DNA of 64,000 bases from Rhodococcoides kyotonense (GCF_900188125.1 NZ_FZOW01000018.1:39697-103696); one strand, 5' to 3'. Counted from the first letter of the stretch, positions 9,278 to 18,494 are shown. The notes: a model not told the origin generated them from the sequence alone. Numbers and translations are program-made.

Positions 9278-9311
9278 TTCCGCCGAGATCGAGGGATCGA
9301 TCTCGGCGGAA
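9278..9311. terminator. Hairpin terminator between convergent operons
   Basis: A perfect 15-base-pair stem with a GGGA loop (arms 9278-9292 and 9297-9311) lies eight bases after the isomerase stop and just after the end of the convergent glycosyltransferase gene. There is no T-run, as is common in actinobacteria. It probably serves both directions. Confidence 0.75.
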
Positions 9312-9318
9312 TCCGCGG

Positions 9319-10683
9319 CTACCAGGACAACCAGGGTTCGTCCGCGGCGACGGTGATTCCCACCTCGTCCGCGGAACGACGCGCAATCCCGAAAAGCCGT
9401 TCCACTAGATCTGTTTCGCTCAGGCCGAGGCGCATGGCCCATCGACTCGCCCGATGAATCGCACGCGACGCCGTCAGCGTGACCGACACCGAGCCGGCGT
9501 CGACAACGATTCGCCCGCACTTCCCAGGACCGACTTGGTCGGTGAGTGCTGCCATCGTCGTCGGCGAGAACTGCGCACGCCCGACGACGTCGAGCACGAA
9601 GCGGCACCGCGCGAGCACGTCCTCCTCGGGTTCTCCGACTTCGATACGCGAATCATGCAGTCTCAGAGTGTCGTACAGCTGTTTTGCCCCGGATCCGACC
9701 AGCTGGACCGCACAGTCGCTGCCATCGACGATGGACGCAATGGTCACCGCCAGCGATGCCGCCGAATGCCCGTCGACGCGTACTCTCGCCACCACATCGG
9801 GCACCCGATACCGCAGACCCAACGTGCGCGCCGCGGGATCGGTGACGAACTGCGCGAGCGCCAACGCCTCCGCATTCTTCTTCGTCGTTCGATCCTCGAC
9901 GTCACGCACCGCCCAGTCCGGCCCGTCGTGCCAGGCCAGCGCAGCCGGTTCGTATGCGAACACCGCTCCCATCATGAACGCCCGATTCGCCAGCTCCCAG
10001 TCCTCTCCCCCGTACTCCACGAACGATTCCTCGAATCCCCCTACAGCATCGAACAATTCACGACTGCACGTGAGCACCGCACTGAGGACGTACTTGTATC
10101 CGTCCCACCCGGGTTGCATGAACCCCGACGTTCTCGCGTAGCCGTCGACGAGCCATTCGGGTTCGAACTCGTCACCGACCTGCGAGTGGTCCGAGAACCA
10201 TTGCTGCAGAGCCCCTTCTGCGACATCGGACAGGTCGCCGTGCTTTCGCCGCCCCACGACGATCGCATCCGGTATCAGCGACGGCAGCCGGACGGCCCTG
10301 CGAATGTAGTCGGGCGTCGGCACCGTGTCCGCGTCCAGGAAGCACAGGACTTCTCCCGTCGCCGCCCGCGCCCCCAGGTTTCGAGCGGCAGCCGCGCGAA
10401 ACCCTCTGTCCTCCTGGGCAACTACGGTGACGGACAGCAGATGTCGCCAGCGTTCGACATCCGGGGGCACAGCAGAACCGTCGTCGGCGACGACCACGTG
10501 CAGGAGCTCACGCGGGTAGTTCTGCGCAGCCAACGCCGCCAGGACGAGCGCCAACTGCGCAGGCTGGTCGTAGTACGGAACGACGACACCGACAGTCGGA
10601 CATCTACCGGGGCCTTGCACCAGATCCCAGCGATTGTCCGGAACGACGACGCGTGCGTCGTCGAGACGGAGCACATCGGTCAC
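9319..10683 (-). CDS. GT2-type glycosyltransferase with C-terminal extension
   Basis: A 454-residue inverting glycosyltransferase of GT-A fold. GVVVPYYDQPAQL starts the nucleotide-sugar domain, CFLDADTVPTPDYI carries the DxD-type metal motif, and GGFEESFVEYGGEDWELANR is the acceptor/catalytic segment of the galactosyltransferase-like C-terminal part. About 150 further residues follow with no recognised domain. The GTG start overlaps the TGA stop of the upstream glycosyltransferase by four bases (GTGA), so translation is probably coupled. No membrane segments are evident, suggesting a cytoplasmic enzyme. It is the last gene of the minus-strand glycan operon. Confidence 0.85.
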   Translation of the reverse strand: MTDVLRLDDARVVVPDNRWDLVQGPGRCPTVGVVVPYYDQPAQLALVLAALAAQNYPRELLHVVVADDGSAVPPDVERWRHLLSVTVVAQEDRGFRAAAARNLGARAATGEVLCFLDADTVPTPDYIRRAVRLPSLIPDAIVVGRRKHGDLSDVAEGALQQWFSDHSQVGDEFEPEWLVDGYARTSGFMQPGWDGYKYVLSAVLTCSRELFDAVGGFEESFVEYGGEDWELANRAFMMGAVFAYEPAALAWHDGPDWAVRDVEDRTTKKNAEALALAQFVTDPAARTLGLRYRVPDVVARVRVDGHSAASLAVTIASIVDGSDCAVQLVGSGAKQLYDTLRLHDSRIEVGEPEEDVLARCRFVLDVVGRAQFSPTTMAALTDQVGPGKCGRIVVDAGSVSVTLTASRAIHRASRWAMRLGLSETDLVERLFGIARRSADEVGITVAADEPWLSW

Positions 10684-11693
10684 CGATGCCACCTCGACAG
10701 GGCCTTCGCATAGGCGTCGGCGACGTCCGCGGATGTCGGAAACGGCACTGTCTCGGGGCCGAGCCACGTCGAACTCGAATCCGCCACCGCGTCGAAGATC
10801 GCCGACCGTAGCGAGTCGTCGTCGTTGCCGTGCATCGCCAGGACCCCAGGCGACCTGCGGTCCAACTCGCACGTGTAGTCACCGCGAGGCACCAGAGGCC
10901 TGCGGCCGTGGGCGATCCACGTGTTGATCGACCCGGACGCGGACATGTGGCGGTGATACGCAACCGGCACCGTGACCGCGCGGATCCTGTCCTGCATCTC
11001 ATGGTCGTCGAGGTAGCCGGTGACCTCGCATGCGCGCCCCGACAGCGCCGCGACTTCGTGCAGCTCGTCGACGAGGTCCTCGTGCCCGGGCGACGGCTTC
11101 CCGAGGGCGAGGAACCCCACCTCGGGTGGGAGATCCGCCATTGCTCGCAGCGTCTCGATGTGCCCCTTCCCCGGATACAGGAAGCCGAGCACGCCGACGG
11201 TCGGCGATGCGGGCGTCGGCGATACCGCTCGTGCCGTGCGCGATTCGATCATGAGCGGCACCACTTCCGGCGCCGCTGCCGGGTCGACGTGCGTGCGGAG
11301 CAACGCAGCTTCGTGCTCGCTCGACACGATGACGCCGGCAGCAGCGAGAACCACGTCGCGATAGAACTGCACGCGAGCACTCATCGACGGCCCGTCCGAC
11401 GGTTGCGGAAGGTCGTGCAACGTGACGGACACGGGCCTGTCGACGGCGTCGATCACCGACCGCAGGTGCTCCGACGCCTTGTCGGGGGTCCGTCCGAAGA
11501 GGCGGTCCGTGACATGGACGTGAACGAGGCCGCATTCGGACAGGGACGACGGGAGTGGCGACCACGGCGTGTCGATCACTACACGCTGATGCCCCGGTTC
11601 GTGCATCGACAGTGCTTCGTGAACGGATATGGCGTATTCGACGACACCGTGTTTCCGTGGCCCGACGACGAGGTGACACACAGGCTTGTTCAT
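10680..11693 (-). CDS. GT4-like glycosyltransferase
   Basis: A 337-residue probable retaining glycosyltransferase of GT-B fold. It opens with KPVCHLVVGPRKHGVVEYA, shows TLHDLPQPS and VIVSSEHEAALL in the N-terminal half, and GVLGFLYPGKGHIETLRAM at the start of the nucleotide-sugar domain. The C-terminal EX7E-like region is less clear. The ATG was chosen because it overlaps the stop of the upstream WcbI-like gene as ATGA; the longer reading upstream is arginine-rich noise. It is the middle gene of a tightly coupled three-gene operon. The acceptor is unknown. Confidence 0.82.
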   Translation of the reverse strand: MNKPVCHLVVGPRKHGVVEYAISVHEALSMHEPGHQRVVIDTPWSPLPSSLSECGLVHVHVTDRLFGRTPDKASEHLRSVIDAVDRPVSVTLHDLPQPSDGPSMSARVQFYRDVVLAAAGVIVSSEHEAALLRTHVDPAAAPEVVPLMIESRTARAVSPTPASPTVGVLGFLYPGKGHIETLRAMADLPPEVGFLALGKPSPGHEDLVDELHEVAALSGRACEVTGYLDDHEMQDRIRAVTVPVAYHRHMSASGSINTWIAHGRRPLVPRGDYTCELDRRSPGVLAMHGNDDDSLRSAIFDAVADSSSTWLGPETVPFPTSADVADAYAKALSRWHR

Positions 11694-12625
11694 ACGGTCA
11701 TGCCCAGGATCTCGAGCAACTCCCCGTAACGCGCCAGTGCCGCGTCGATGAACTCGGGATGATCTGCGTACCAGGCGATCTGGGCGATGCGCACGTCGTC
11801 CTCGCTCAGCGAATGCCCCTCGACCGTCCACCGTTCACGCGGTGCGGCATCGAGACCGAGGGCTTCGACGACACGAATGTCCAGGGGTGCGCGCAGGTTT
11901 CCGAGCAGTTCGCGATCCGGGGCACTGGGTTCCGACGCGCCCAGCACATCGAGCACACGCCGACCGAGCGTCATCAGTACCGCGTTGCCGGGATGGTTGA
12001 TCGTGTGTGCCGCGCCGTCGCCGAGCCCGATGAGCACATTCGAGATCGCGACGTCGCAATGCTCACGTTCGCGCTGTGACAATTGCTCCACGCTCCACCG
12101 CGCGGCGGCGCGAATCTGTTCGGGCGTCACGTCGACGTCCCAGCCGTCGAGTCCGGTCCTGCCGTCGCGCACGGCGAGCAGTGTCCGCAGATCGTGGTAC
12201 GGAACCGCGGCAGGCACCGCCGACGGCCGGTCAGGTGACCGAACGATGACCTGGAACGGGAACAGACCGCCGTAGCGGATGACGGGCCAGACGATCGTCT
12301 TCGCCTTCGGATCCGCGACGTCGACGATGTCCGCGGTGCCGATCGGCAGGCCCCGATAGCCGGCTCGGACCGGCTGCGACACGATCACCGCAGCGTCGCC
12401 CAGCAACCGCTGGACGTAGGGAAGATCCTCGGACAGCAGCTCGTGCACCGGAGGTACGCGGACCGTCCGGTACGGAAGGTCGCTCGCGCTGCTCAGGACG
12501 ATGCGCAAGGCCTCTGCCTGGCAGTTCCCCCAGACGACGAGCGCGGGCCGATCATCGCGCCCCGATGCCTCTGAAACAGAGTAGAACTCGCCGTAGTGCA
12601 GCGTTCGTGCACTCGGCGGTCTCAC
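11690..12625 (-). CDS. WcbI-like polysaccharide biosynthesis protein (putative acetyltransferase)
   Basis: A protein of about 311 residues with the WcbI signature VWGNCQAEALRIVL near the N-terminus and VIVSQPVRAGYRGLPIGT after it. WcbI proteins occur in capsule and polysaccharide clusters and are proposed to be acyltransferases acting on sugars. The GTG at 12623-12625 was selected because the frame upstream reads antisense to a real plus-strand gene; its ribosome-binding site is weak, so the start is uncertain. It begins the minus-strand glycan operon and overlaps the next gene by four bases. It is divergent from another glycosyltransferase operon, supporting a role in decorating a surface glycan. 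Confidence 0.75.
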   Translation of the reverse strand: MRPPSARTLHYGEFYSVSEASGRDDRPALVVWGNCQAEALRIVLSSASDLPYRTVRVPPVHELLSEDLPYVQRLLGDAAVIVSQPVRAGYRGLPIGTADIVDVADPKAKTIVWPVIRYGGLFPFQVIVRSPDRPSAVPAAVPYHDLRTLLAVRDGRTGLDGWDVDVTPEQIRAAARWSVEQLSQREREHCDVAISNVLIGLGDGAAHTINHPGNAVLMTLGRRVLDVLGASEPSAPDRELLGNLRAPLDIRVVEALGLDAAPRERWTVEGHSLSEDDVRIAQIAWYADHPEFIDAALARYGELLEILGMTV

Positions 12626-12752
12626 AGCGTCGCCGCCGTCGGTGCGCGTCGCTGTAGTATTTTCCTTGTCAAGAACACTCCTTCTCGAGCAGCCGGGGCA
12701 GGGTACGCCACTACCTCCTATATCCCGTCTGCCGACGAAGGAACCATCCGAT

Positions 12753-13838
12753 TTGATAACCGTTGCTTCGGTCCCCACCGCGCACCAGTACGTCGCGCAT
12801 CTCGACCCCGTCGACGCCCGCACGTCGGTCGTCAGGCTGCCTGATCCCGTTCCATCCGGTGCCACGACCAACAATCCGTGGTGGCCACCTCGCTGGCTCG
12901 AACCGGACTGGTTGGTTCGGAATGTCGACCGATTCGATCTGCTGCATGTGCACTTCGGGTTCGACGCGCTCCCACCCGAGCAGCTCACCGACGTGGTCGC
13001 CGTTCTGCGAGCCCACGGCAAGCCCCTCGTGCTGACGGTGCACGATCTGCACAATCCCCATTTCCCCGACAACACACTGCATCTCGCACACCTCGACATC
13101 CTCGTTCCCGCAGCTGCCGAGGTGATCACGCTGACCCAGGGTGCAGCCGACGAGATCGCCTCCCGCTGGCGCGTCGACGCCACCGTCGTGCCTCACCCGC
13201 ACGTCGTCCCTCTCGATCTCGTCGGGCGCCCGAGACCCCCCTCGAACGGATTCGTCATCGGGGTCCACGCAAAGAACCTGCGCGCCAACCTCGATCCGCT
13301 CGCGATCATGGATGCTGTCGTGGCCGCAGCAGCCGACGTGCCCGATGCCACCGTCCGGCTCGACATCGACGAGAACGTCTTCGCATCCGACGACACACGC
13401 GGAGCGGCGCCCATCGGTGACGCGCTGCGGCGGTACGCAACGACGCACGGTGTCGACGTCCGAGTCCACCGCCGGTTCGACGACGACGAATTGTGGCGCT
13501 ATCTGACGGAGATCGACGTCTCGGTTCTGCCGTATCGATTCGGGACGCATTCGGGGTGGCTGGAGGCGTGCTACGACGTCGGCACCGCGGCGATCGTGCC
13601 GAACTGCGGTTACTACTCCGACCAAAAGCCCTGTCATACATACCGATTCGGGCTCTCCGAATTCGATCCGGAGTCACTGACGAAGGCGGTGCAGGACGCG
13701 TACGCCGCACGACACCGAGTTGCGACGCCGACTCGGCATCAGCGCGAACACGAACGGACACGGATCGCAGCCATGCACGACGCCGTCTATCACCGCGCCC
13801 TGGCGCGGGATACCGCCGAGATCGGATTCGCCCGGTGA
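12753..13838 (+). CDS. GT-B fold glycosyltransferase, TTG start
   Basis: A 361-residue glycosyltransferase of the GT1/GT4 type. DLLHVHFGFDALPPEQ and TVHDLHNPHFPDN lie in the N-terminal domain, and VIGVHAKNLRANLDPLAIMDAV opens the C-terminal domain. SVLPYRFGTHSGWLEACYDVGTAAIVPNCGYY covers the donor-binding region. The TTG at 12753 is preceded by GAAGGA at about ten bases and starts the domain cleanly. A GTG at 12642 would add non-conserved sequence and crowd the divergent gene. Its stop overlaps the next start (GTGA). It heads the plus-strand glycan operon. Confidence 0.8.
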   Translation: MITVASVPTAHQYVAHLDPVDARTSVVRLPDPVPSGATTNNPWWPPRWLEPDWLVRNVDRFDLLHVHFGFDALPPEQLTDVVAVLRAHGKPLVLTVHDLHNPHFPDNTLHLAHLDILVPAAAEVITLTQGAADEIASRWRVDATVVPHPHVVPLDLVGRPRPPSNGFVIGVHAKNLRANLDPLAIMDAVVAAAADVPDATVRLDIDENVFASDDTRGAAPIGDALRRYATTHGVDVRVHRRFDDDELWRYLTEIDVSVLPYRFGTHSGWLEACYDVGTAAIVPNCGYYSDQKPCHTYRFGLSEFDPESLTKAVQDAYAARHRVATPTRHQREHERTRIAAMHDAVYHRALARDTAEIGFAR

Positions 13839-14818
13839 TCGGATACTACGCACACCATCACGGTTCCGGTCACGTCACTCGGGCGACGTCGATCGCGGAC
13901 GCACTCGAGGAACCCGTCGTCGTGTTGTCGTCGCGAAACCGACCCGCGCACAGCGACATCGAGTGGATCTCGCTGCCACTCGATGTCGACGAGAACGAAT
14001 ACCCCGTCGATCCGACGGCAGGTGGCGCCGTCCATTGGGCGCCGCTCGGGGTGCCGGGTCTCACCGACCGCATGGCGTCCATTGCCGAATGGGTCACCCG
14101 AACGCGCCCCCGACTGTTCGTCGTCGACGTCTCGGTCGAAGTCGCGCTGTTCGTACGCCTTCTCGGTGTCCCCGTCGTCGTCATGGCGATGCCGGGCGAG
14201 CGGACCGACGAGCCTCATCGCCTCGCCTACCAGATGGCCACGCACATCATCGCGCCGTGGTCACGGTCCGTCTACGATCCCGCGTGGTTGCGAATTCACG
14301 CCGACAAGACCGACTACGTCGGTGTCATCAGTCGATTCGACGGACGTGTCCGTGAGACACAGGACGATGCGCCCGACGTTCTGGTTCTCGGGGGCGCAGG
14401 CGGAACTGCCTTGACCGAGCGCGACATCGACGACGCGTCGGCGGCGGATCAGCGGTTCCGTTGGGCTGCAGTGGGTATCGACGCATCCAACTGGGTCGAC
14501 GACGTGTGGCCTCTGTTGTGTTCGGCGACGGTCGTCGTCACGCACGCCGGACAGAACGCCATCGCGGATGTCGCATGTGCAGGCGTGCGAGCAATCGTCG
14601 TTCCGCAGCAGCGACCGTACGACGAGCAAGAAGCGACTGCCCGAGCATTGTCCGACGCCTCGGTGGCCGTCACGGTGCCACGATGGCCGGCGGCATCGGA
14701 CTGGCCTCAGCTCCTCGACGACGCCTTGGCGTTGAATCCTGCTGCGTGGGAACAGGTTCGGCAGCACGAGGCCGCGGGACGTGCCGCGGACGCACTTACG
14801 CGGCTGATGCCGTCGTGA
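13835..14818 (+). CDS. MurG/GT28-like glycosyltransferase
   Basis: A 327-residue GT-B enzyme that starts with IGYYAHHHGSGHVTRATSIADAL, the typical acceptor-side loop of MurG-like and UDP-glycosyltransferase proteins (GSGH followed by R). The C-terminal VVVTHAGQNAIADVACAGVRAIVVPQQRPYDEQEATARAL is the characteristic nucleotide-sugar binding segment of GT28. The GTG start overlaps the previous stop by four bases, and its own stop overlaps the next start in the same way. It probably adds one sugar in the glycan made by this cluster; donor and acceptor are not visible. Confidence 0.85.
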   Translation: MIGYYAHHHGSGHVTRATSIADALEEPVVVLSSRNRPAHSDIEWISLPLDVDENEYPVDPTAGGAVHWAPLGVPGLTDRMASIAEWVTRTRPRLFVVDVSVEVALFVRLLGVPVVVMAMPGERTDEPHRLAYQMATHIIAPWSRSVYDPAWLRIHADKTDYVGVISRFDGRVRETQDDAPDVLVLGGAGGTALTERDIDDASAADQRFRWAAVGIDASNWVDDVWPLLCSATVVVTHAGQNAIADVACAGVRAIVVPQQRPYDEQEATARALSDASVAVTVPRWPAASDWPQLLDDALALNPAAWEQVRQHEAAGRAADALTRLMPS

Positions 14819-15648
14819 AGATCTCTGTGATCACCGTCGTGTCCGGCCGTCACGATCATCTCGCCGGACAACTGCATGGACTTGCGGAATCCTCCGTTTC
14901 GCCGTGGCAACACGTCGTCGTCGCGATGGGCGATTCCGACATCGCCTGCGTCGTACGCGAATCGGGCAGCGACGCCACCGTCGTCGACATCGATGCTCCC
15001 AGGCCGCAACTTCCGCTGGCCCACGCTCGCAACATCGGAGCATCGGTTGCGTCGAACGCAGGCGCCGACCTGTTGGTCTTCCTCGACGTCGATTGCATCC
15101 CCGGAACGGATCTCCTGCGTCACTACGAGAGCGCCGCCGTCGCAGGGGCGTTGTTGTGCGGGCCCGTCACGTATCTGCCGCCGCGGCACGAGAACTGGAC
15201 CACCGCGGAATTGCACGCTGCAACTCGCCCGCATCCCGCCCGGCCCGATCCCGAACCCGGCGTCGTCGAGGACGGCACGGATTACGACCTGTTCTGGTCC
15301 CTGTCGTTCGCGGTCACGCCGGCTACGTGGAGCACGATCGGTGGCTTTTACGAGGGCTATTCGGGTTACGGGGGCGAAGACACCGATTTCGCCGCGACAG
15401 CTCGTTCGGCCGGTATCGGATTGCGGTGGGTCGGGGGCGCGCACGCGTACCACCAGTACCACCCTGTGTCGTCGCCGCCGGTGGAACACCTCGATGACAT
15501 CGTGCGCAATTCGACTCTGTTCCACCGGCGCTGGAGTCGGTGGCCCATGGAAGGATGGTTGTCCGAGTTCGAACGTCGTGGACTGATCACACGCACCGCA
15601 CGCGGTACCATCGCACGCAACCCCATCGAGGACGAGATCGAGGATTGA
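14815..15648 (+). CDS. GT2 glycosyltransferase with galactosyltransferase-like C-terminus
   Basis: A 277-residue GT-A glycosyltransferase. ISVITVVSGRHDHLAGQL opens the domain, LAHARNIGASVASNAGADLLVFLDVDCIPG contains the DxD metal motif, and GGFYEGYSGYGGEDTDFAATA is the conserved late segment. A GTG start overlaps the preceding stop (GTGA). The protein resembles the longer GT2 enzyme at the far end of the minus-strand operon in layout (DxD then YGGED), suggesting related steps in one glycan pathway. A GNAT acetyltransferase follows after six bases. Confidence 0.85.
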   Translation: MKISVITVVSGRHDHLAGQLHGLAESSVSPWQHVVVAMGDSDIACVVRESGSDATVVDIDAPRPQLPLAHARNIGASVASNAGADLLVFLDVDCIPGTDLLRHYESAAVAGALLCGPVTYLPPRHENWTTAELHAATRPHPARPDPEPGVVEDGTDYDLFWSLSFAVTPATWSTIGGFYEGYSGYGGEDTDFAATARSAGIGLRWVGGAHAYHQYHPVSSPPVEHLDDIVRNSTLFHRRWSRWPMEGWLSEFERRGLITRTARGTIARNPIEDEIED

Positions 15649-15654
15649 CCTGTC

Positions 15655-16131
15655 ATGAGCGAAACCACCACCGCAGACCGCCCGCCGATCCTGATCAGGG
15701 AGTGGGCAGGCGACCTCGCGACCGACAGGCTGTACGCCCTGTTGAAGTTGCGCGTCGAGGTGTTCGTCGTCGAACAGGCATATTTCTACCCGGAGCTGGA
15801 CGGATATGACCTTCTACCTCGAACTCGCCATTTCTGGCTCGAACGGGACGGGGAGGTCCTGGGGACGGTTCGTCTGCTGGAAGAGACGTCAGGGGACGGA
15901 AAGTCCTACAGCCTCGGCCATCTGTGCACCAGGCGTGCCGACCGCGGACACGGGCATACGACGCGGCTGCTGCAGGCCGCTCTGGCGGACGTCGGTTCGG
16001 CGCCGTGCCGTATCGATTCCCCGAGCTACCTGGTGGAGATGTACACGAAGCACGGGTTCGTTCAGGTCGGGGACGAGATCATCGACAACGGCGTGCCGCT
16101 CGTCCCACTGCTACGGGACCCGCGCCCGTAG
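15655..16131 (+). CDS. ElaA-like GNAT N-acetyltransferase
   Basis: A 158-residue acetyl-CoA-dependent N-acetyltransferase. LYALLKLRVEVFVVEQAYFYPELDGYD is the ElaA-family N-terminal signature, and LGHLCTRRADRGHGHTTRLLQAAL contains the acetyl-CoA pyrophosphate-binding loop, here RGHGHT in place of the commoner RGxGxG/A. The terminal EMYTKHGFVQVGDEI is also typical of the family. It follows the glycosyltransferase by six bases and may be cotranscribed; a role in acetylating the glycan product is possible, but ElaA proteins are also common as lone genes. Confidence 0.85.
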   Translation: MSETTTADRPPILIREWAGDLATDRLYALLKLRVEVFVVEQAYFYPELDGYDLLPRTRHFWLERDGEVLGTVRLLEETSGDGKSYSLGHLCTRRADRGHGHTTRLLQAALADVGSAPCRIDSPSYLVEMYTKHGFVQVGDEIIDNGVPLVPLLRDPRP

Positions 16132-16146
16132 CAGCGCGGGAGGGAC

Positions 16147-16329
16147 CTAGCTGCCTTCGGTGTCGTCGAAGAACGACCACTCACCGTCGTGGTTGACCTC
16201 GATGCGCCAGCCCAGTTCGGAATTGTCGGCCTTCTGGTCCACGAACCATGCGTGTGCGTCGTCGGCGCTCTCGATGGTCTTGGTGGCGACGACGTCGCCC
16301 TTGGGGTCTCGAACTCTGTATTCAGCCAT
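16147..16329 (-). CDS. Small conserved hypothetical protein
   Basis: A 60-residue acidic protein (starts MAEYRVRDPKGDVVATKTIE, ends FFDDTEGS) with balanced composition and a plausible beta-alpha-beta pattern, unlike the arginine-rich shadow frames around it. It lies between convergent genes and is followed 15 bases later by the GNAT gene end. I do not recognise a function; tryptophans and the DDAHAWFVDQKAD segment may form a small folded domain. Confidence 0.6.
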   Translation of the reverse strand: MAEYRVRDPKGDVVATKTIESADDAHAWFVDQKADNSELGWRIEVNHDGEWSFFDDTEGS

Positions 16330-16400
16330 GCCTGTCCGTACCCCGGGTCACGTCGATCTCAAACGTGTTTGACGCCCCCCGCGCGGGGTACAGGGCTGCA

Positions 16401-18440
16401 ATGACCGATGCTTCGACCCCCATCAGCGTGCCGTATCCACTCGGCGTGTCCCTTCTCGACACCGGAGCGGCCGACGTCGCCGTGTACTCCGAGACGGCCG
16501 ACTCCGTCACGGTCGTCGTCGTCGACGAGGACGGGGCCGAAATCTCGTCGACGTTGCTTCCCGAGCGAACCGGCCACGTGTTCCACGGCATCGTCGACGG
16601 CCTCGTGGCCGGATCCCGGTACGGACTCCGCGTCGACGGGCCGTGGAATCCGGCAGAAGGATTGCGGCACAACGCTGCCAAGCTACTTCTCGATCCCTAC
16701 GCCCGTGCCGTCGCGGGTGGCGTGGACTGGAACGAATCGGTTTTCTCGCACCTGCACGACGAGCCCGAGACCCGCAACGACGCCGATTCCGCCGCGTCGA
16801 TGCCGCTGTCGGTTGCTGTCGCCTCCGACTTCGACTGGGGTTCGGACGCGCCGCCACGCGTTCCCCTCGATCGCGCTGTCGTGTACGAAGTTCACGTCAA
16901 GGGCTTCACCGCCACACATCCCGACGTGGATGAGGACATTCGCGGTACGTATGCCGGATTCGCCCACCCCGCGTCGATCCAGTCGCTCGTCGACCTCGGG
17001 GTCACGTCCGTCGAACTGTTGCCTGTTCATCAGTTCGTGCAGGATTCACACCTCCTCGAGGAGGGTCGTCGAAACTACTGGGGCTACAACTCGATCGGCT
17101 TCTTCGCACCGCACAACGAGTACAGCAGTGCCGGCGACACCGGTGGCCAGGTCGACGAGTTCAAGTCGATGGTCAAGGCCTTGCACGCGGCGGGAATCGA
17201 AGTGATTCTCGACGTCGTCTACAACCACACCGCGGAGGGCAATCACCTCGGTCCGACGTTGTCGCTCAAGGGAATCGACAACGCGTCGTACTATCGCCTG
17301 GTCGACGACGACCGTAGTTCCTACTTCGACACCACCGGCACCGGGAACAGTGTGAATGTCGGACATCCGGCCGCGCTTGCGTTGATCATGGATTCGCTGC
17401 GGTATTGGGTCACCGACATGCACGTCGACGGATTTCGCTTCGATCTCGCGAGCACGTTGACGCGTCAGGATTCCGATCTGGACAAGCACAGCGCGTTCCT
17501 CGATCTCGTCCACCAGGATCCGACACTCGCTTCCGTCAAACTGATTGCCGAGCCGTGGGACACGCAGGGCTATCAAGTCGGCGGGTTTCCGGCGCGCTGG
17601 TCGGAGTGGAACGGCAAGTTCCGCGACGACGTACGCGACTTCTGGCGCGGTGAGCCGGGCTCGCTCGCCGCTTTCGCGACACGGATCACCGGCAGCCCCG
17701 ACGTCTACGAGGGCACACGGCGACCCACGCTCGCGTCCGTCAATTTCGTGACGGCACACGACGGCTTCACCCTGGCGGATCTGAACAGCTACGACGACAA
17801 GCACAACGATGCGAACGGCGAGGACAACGCCGACGGTGAATCCGACAACCGCTCGTGGGGCTGCGGCGCCGAAGGCCCTACGGACGACGACGGAGTGAAC
17901 GCACTGCGTGCGCGTCAGCAACGCAATCACCTGGCGACGCTTCTGCTGTCGGCGGGTGTGCCGATGATTCTCGGTGGCGACGAGATCGGCCGGACTCAGC
18001 AGGGCAACAACAATGCGTACTGCCAGGACACCGGGCTGTCGTGGTTCGACTGGTCTTCCGCGGACAGTGAGCTTCTGCAGTTCACCACCGAGCTGATCCG
18101 ACTGCGCGCCGATCATTCTGCCCTGCGCCCCACGTGGTTCCGGCACGGTAGCGACACCGGGAGCGAGGACACCGTCGACTTCTACCGCGCCGACGGCGAG
18201 ATGTTCGGCGACGACGACTGGTCCGACGCGTCTGCCTTGTCGATGCTGGTGCGGATGGCGGCGGCCGACGACGACACCGTGTTCGCGTGGATCGTCAACT
18301 CTTCCTCTGTGACAGTGGAATTCACGCTACCCGAGGGAAAGTGGGCTCAGCAGCTGTCGAGCGATCCGGACCAGCAGTACGCCGAGGGTGGCCCGAAGAT
18401 TCTGATCCGCGAACATTCGTTCACCCTCCTGGGCGGCTGA
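16401..18440 (+). CDS. glgX: Glycogen debranching enzyme GlgX
   Basis: A 679-residue GH13 isoamylase-type enzyme that hydrolyses alpha-1,6 branches of glycogen. An N-terminal CBM48-like domain covers about residues 10-110 (YRYGLRVDGPW-like region). The catalytic barrel shows EVILDVVYNHTAEG (region I), MHVDGFRFDLAS with the nucleophile Asp (region II), LIAEPWD with the acid/base Glu (region III) and NFVTAHDG (region IV). NNAYCQDTGLSWFDW near the C-terminus is typical of GlgX. The ATG at 16401 gives the normal family length. It is convergent with an acyl-CoA dehydrogenase gene across a strong hairpin; the trehalose genes treY and treZ often found next to glgX are absent here. Confidence 0.94.
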   Translation: MTDASTPISVPYPLGVSLLDTGAADVAVYSETADSVTVVVVDEDGAEISSTLLPERTGHVFHGIVDGLVAGSRYGLRVDGPWNPAEGLRHNAAKLLLDPYARAVAGGVDWNESVFSHLHDEPETRNDADSAASMPLSVAVASDFDWGSDAPPRVPLDRAVVYEVHVKGFTATHPDVDEDIRGTYAGFAHPASIQSLVDLGVTSVELLPVHQFVQDSHLLEEGRRNYWGYNSIGFFAPHNEYSSAGDTGGQVDEFKSMVKALHAAGIEVILDVVYNHTAEGNHLGPTLSLKGIDNASYYRLVDDDRSSYFDTTGTGNSVNVGHPAALALIMDSLRYWVTDMHVDGFRFDLASTLTRQDSDLDKHSAFLDLVHQDPTLASVKLIAEPWDTQGYQVGGFPARWSEWNGKFRDDVRDFWRGEPGSLAAFATRITGSPDVYEGTRRPTLASVNFVTAHDGFTLADLNSYDDKHNDANGEDNADGESDNRSWGCGAEGPTDDDGVNALRARQQRNHLATLLLSAGVPMILGGDEIGRTQQGNNNAYCQDTGLSWFDWSSADSELLQFTTELIRLRADHSALRPTWFRHGSDTGSEDTVDFYRADGEMFGDDDWSDASALSMLVRMAAADDDTVFAWIVNSSSVTVEFTLPEGKWAQQLSSDPDQQYAEGGPKILIREHSFTLLGG

Positions 18441-18447
18441 CCCCCCT

Positions 18448-18489
18448 CGTGAGTGAAAATGTATAGCCCGCTATGCATTTTCACTCACG
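18448..18489. terminator. Bidirectional hairpin terminator
   Basis: A perfect 14-base-pair stem (18448-18461 with 18476-18489) contains an inner ATAGC/GCTAT stem, giving one long hairpin between two convergent genes. The stem is AT-rich in its middle (GAAAAT/ATTTTC), so each strand has a short U-run within the structure. Confidence 0.8.
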
Positions 18490-18494
18490 ACGGG

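Noticed and set aside
9278..9311. Transposon end or attachment site
   Set aside because: The perfect inverted repeat sits between two convergent stops and behaves as a terminator.
12642..12752. Upstream GTG extension of the plus-strand glycosyltransferase
   Set aside because: The added residues do not resemble the family, and it would start 17 bases from the divergent gene.
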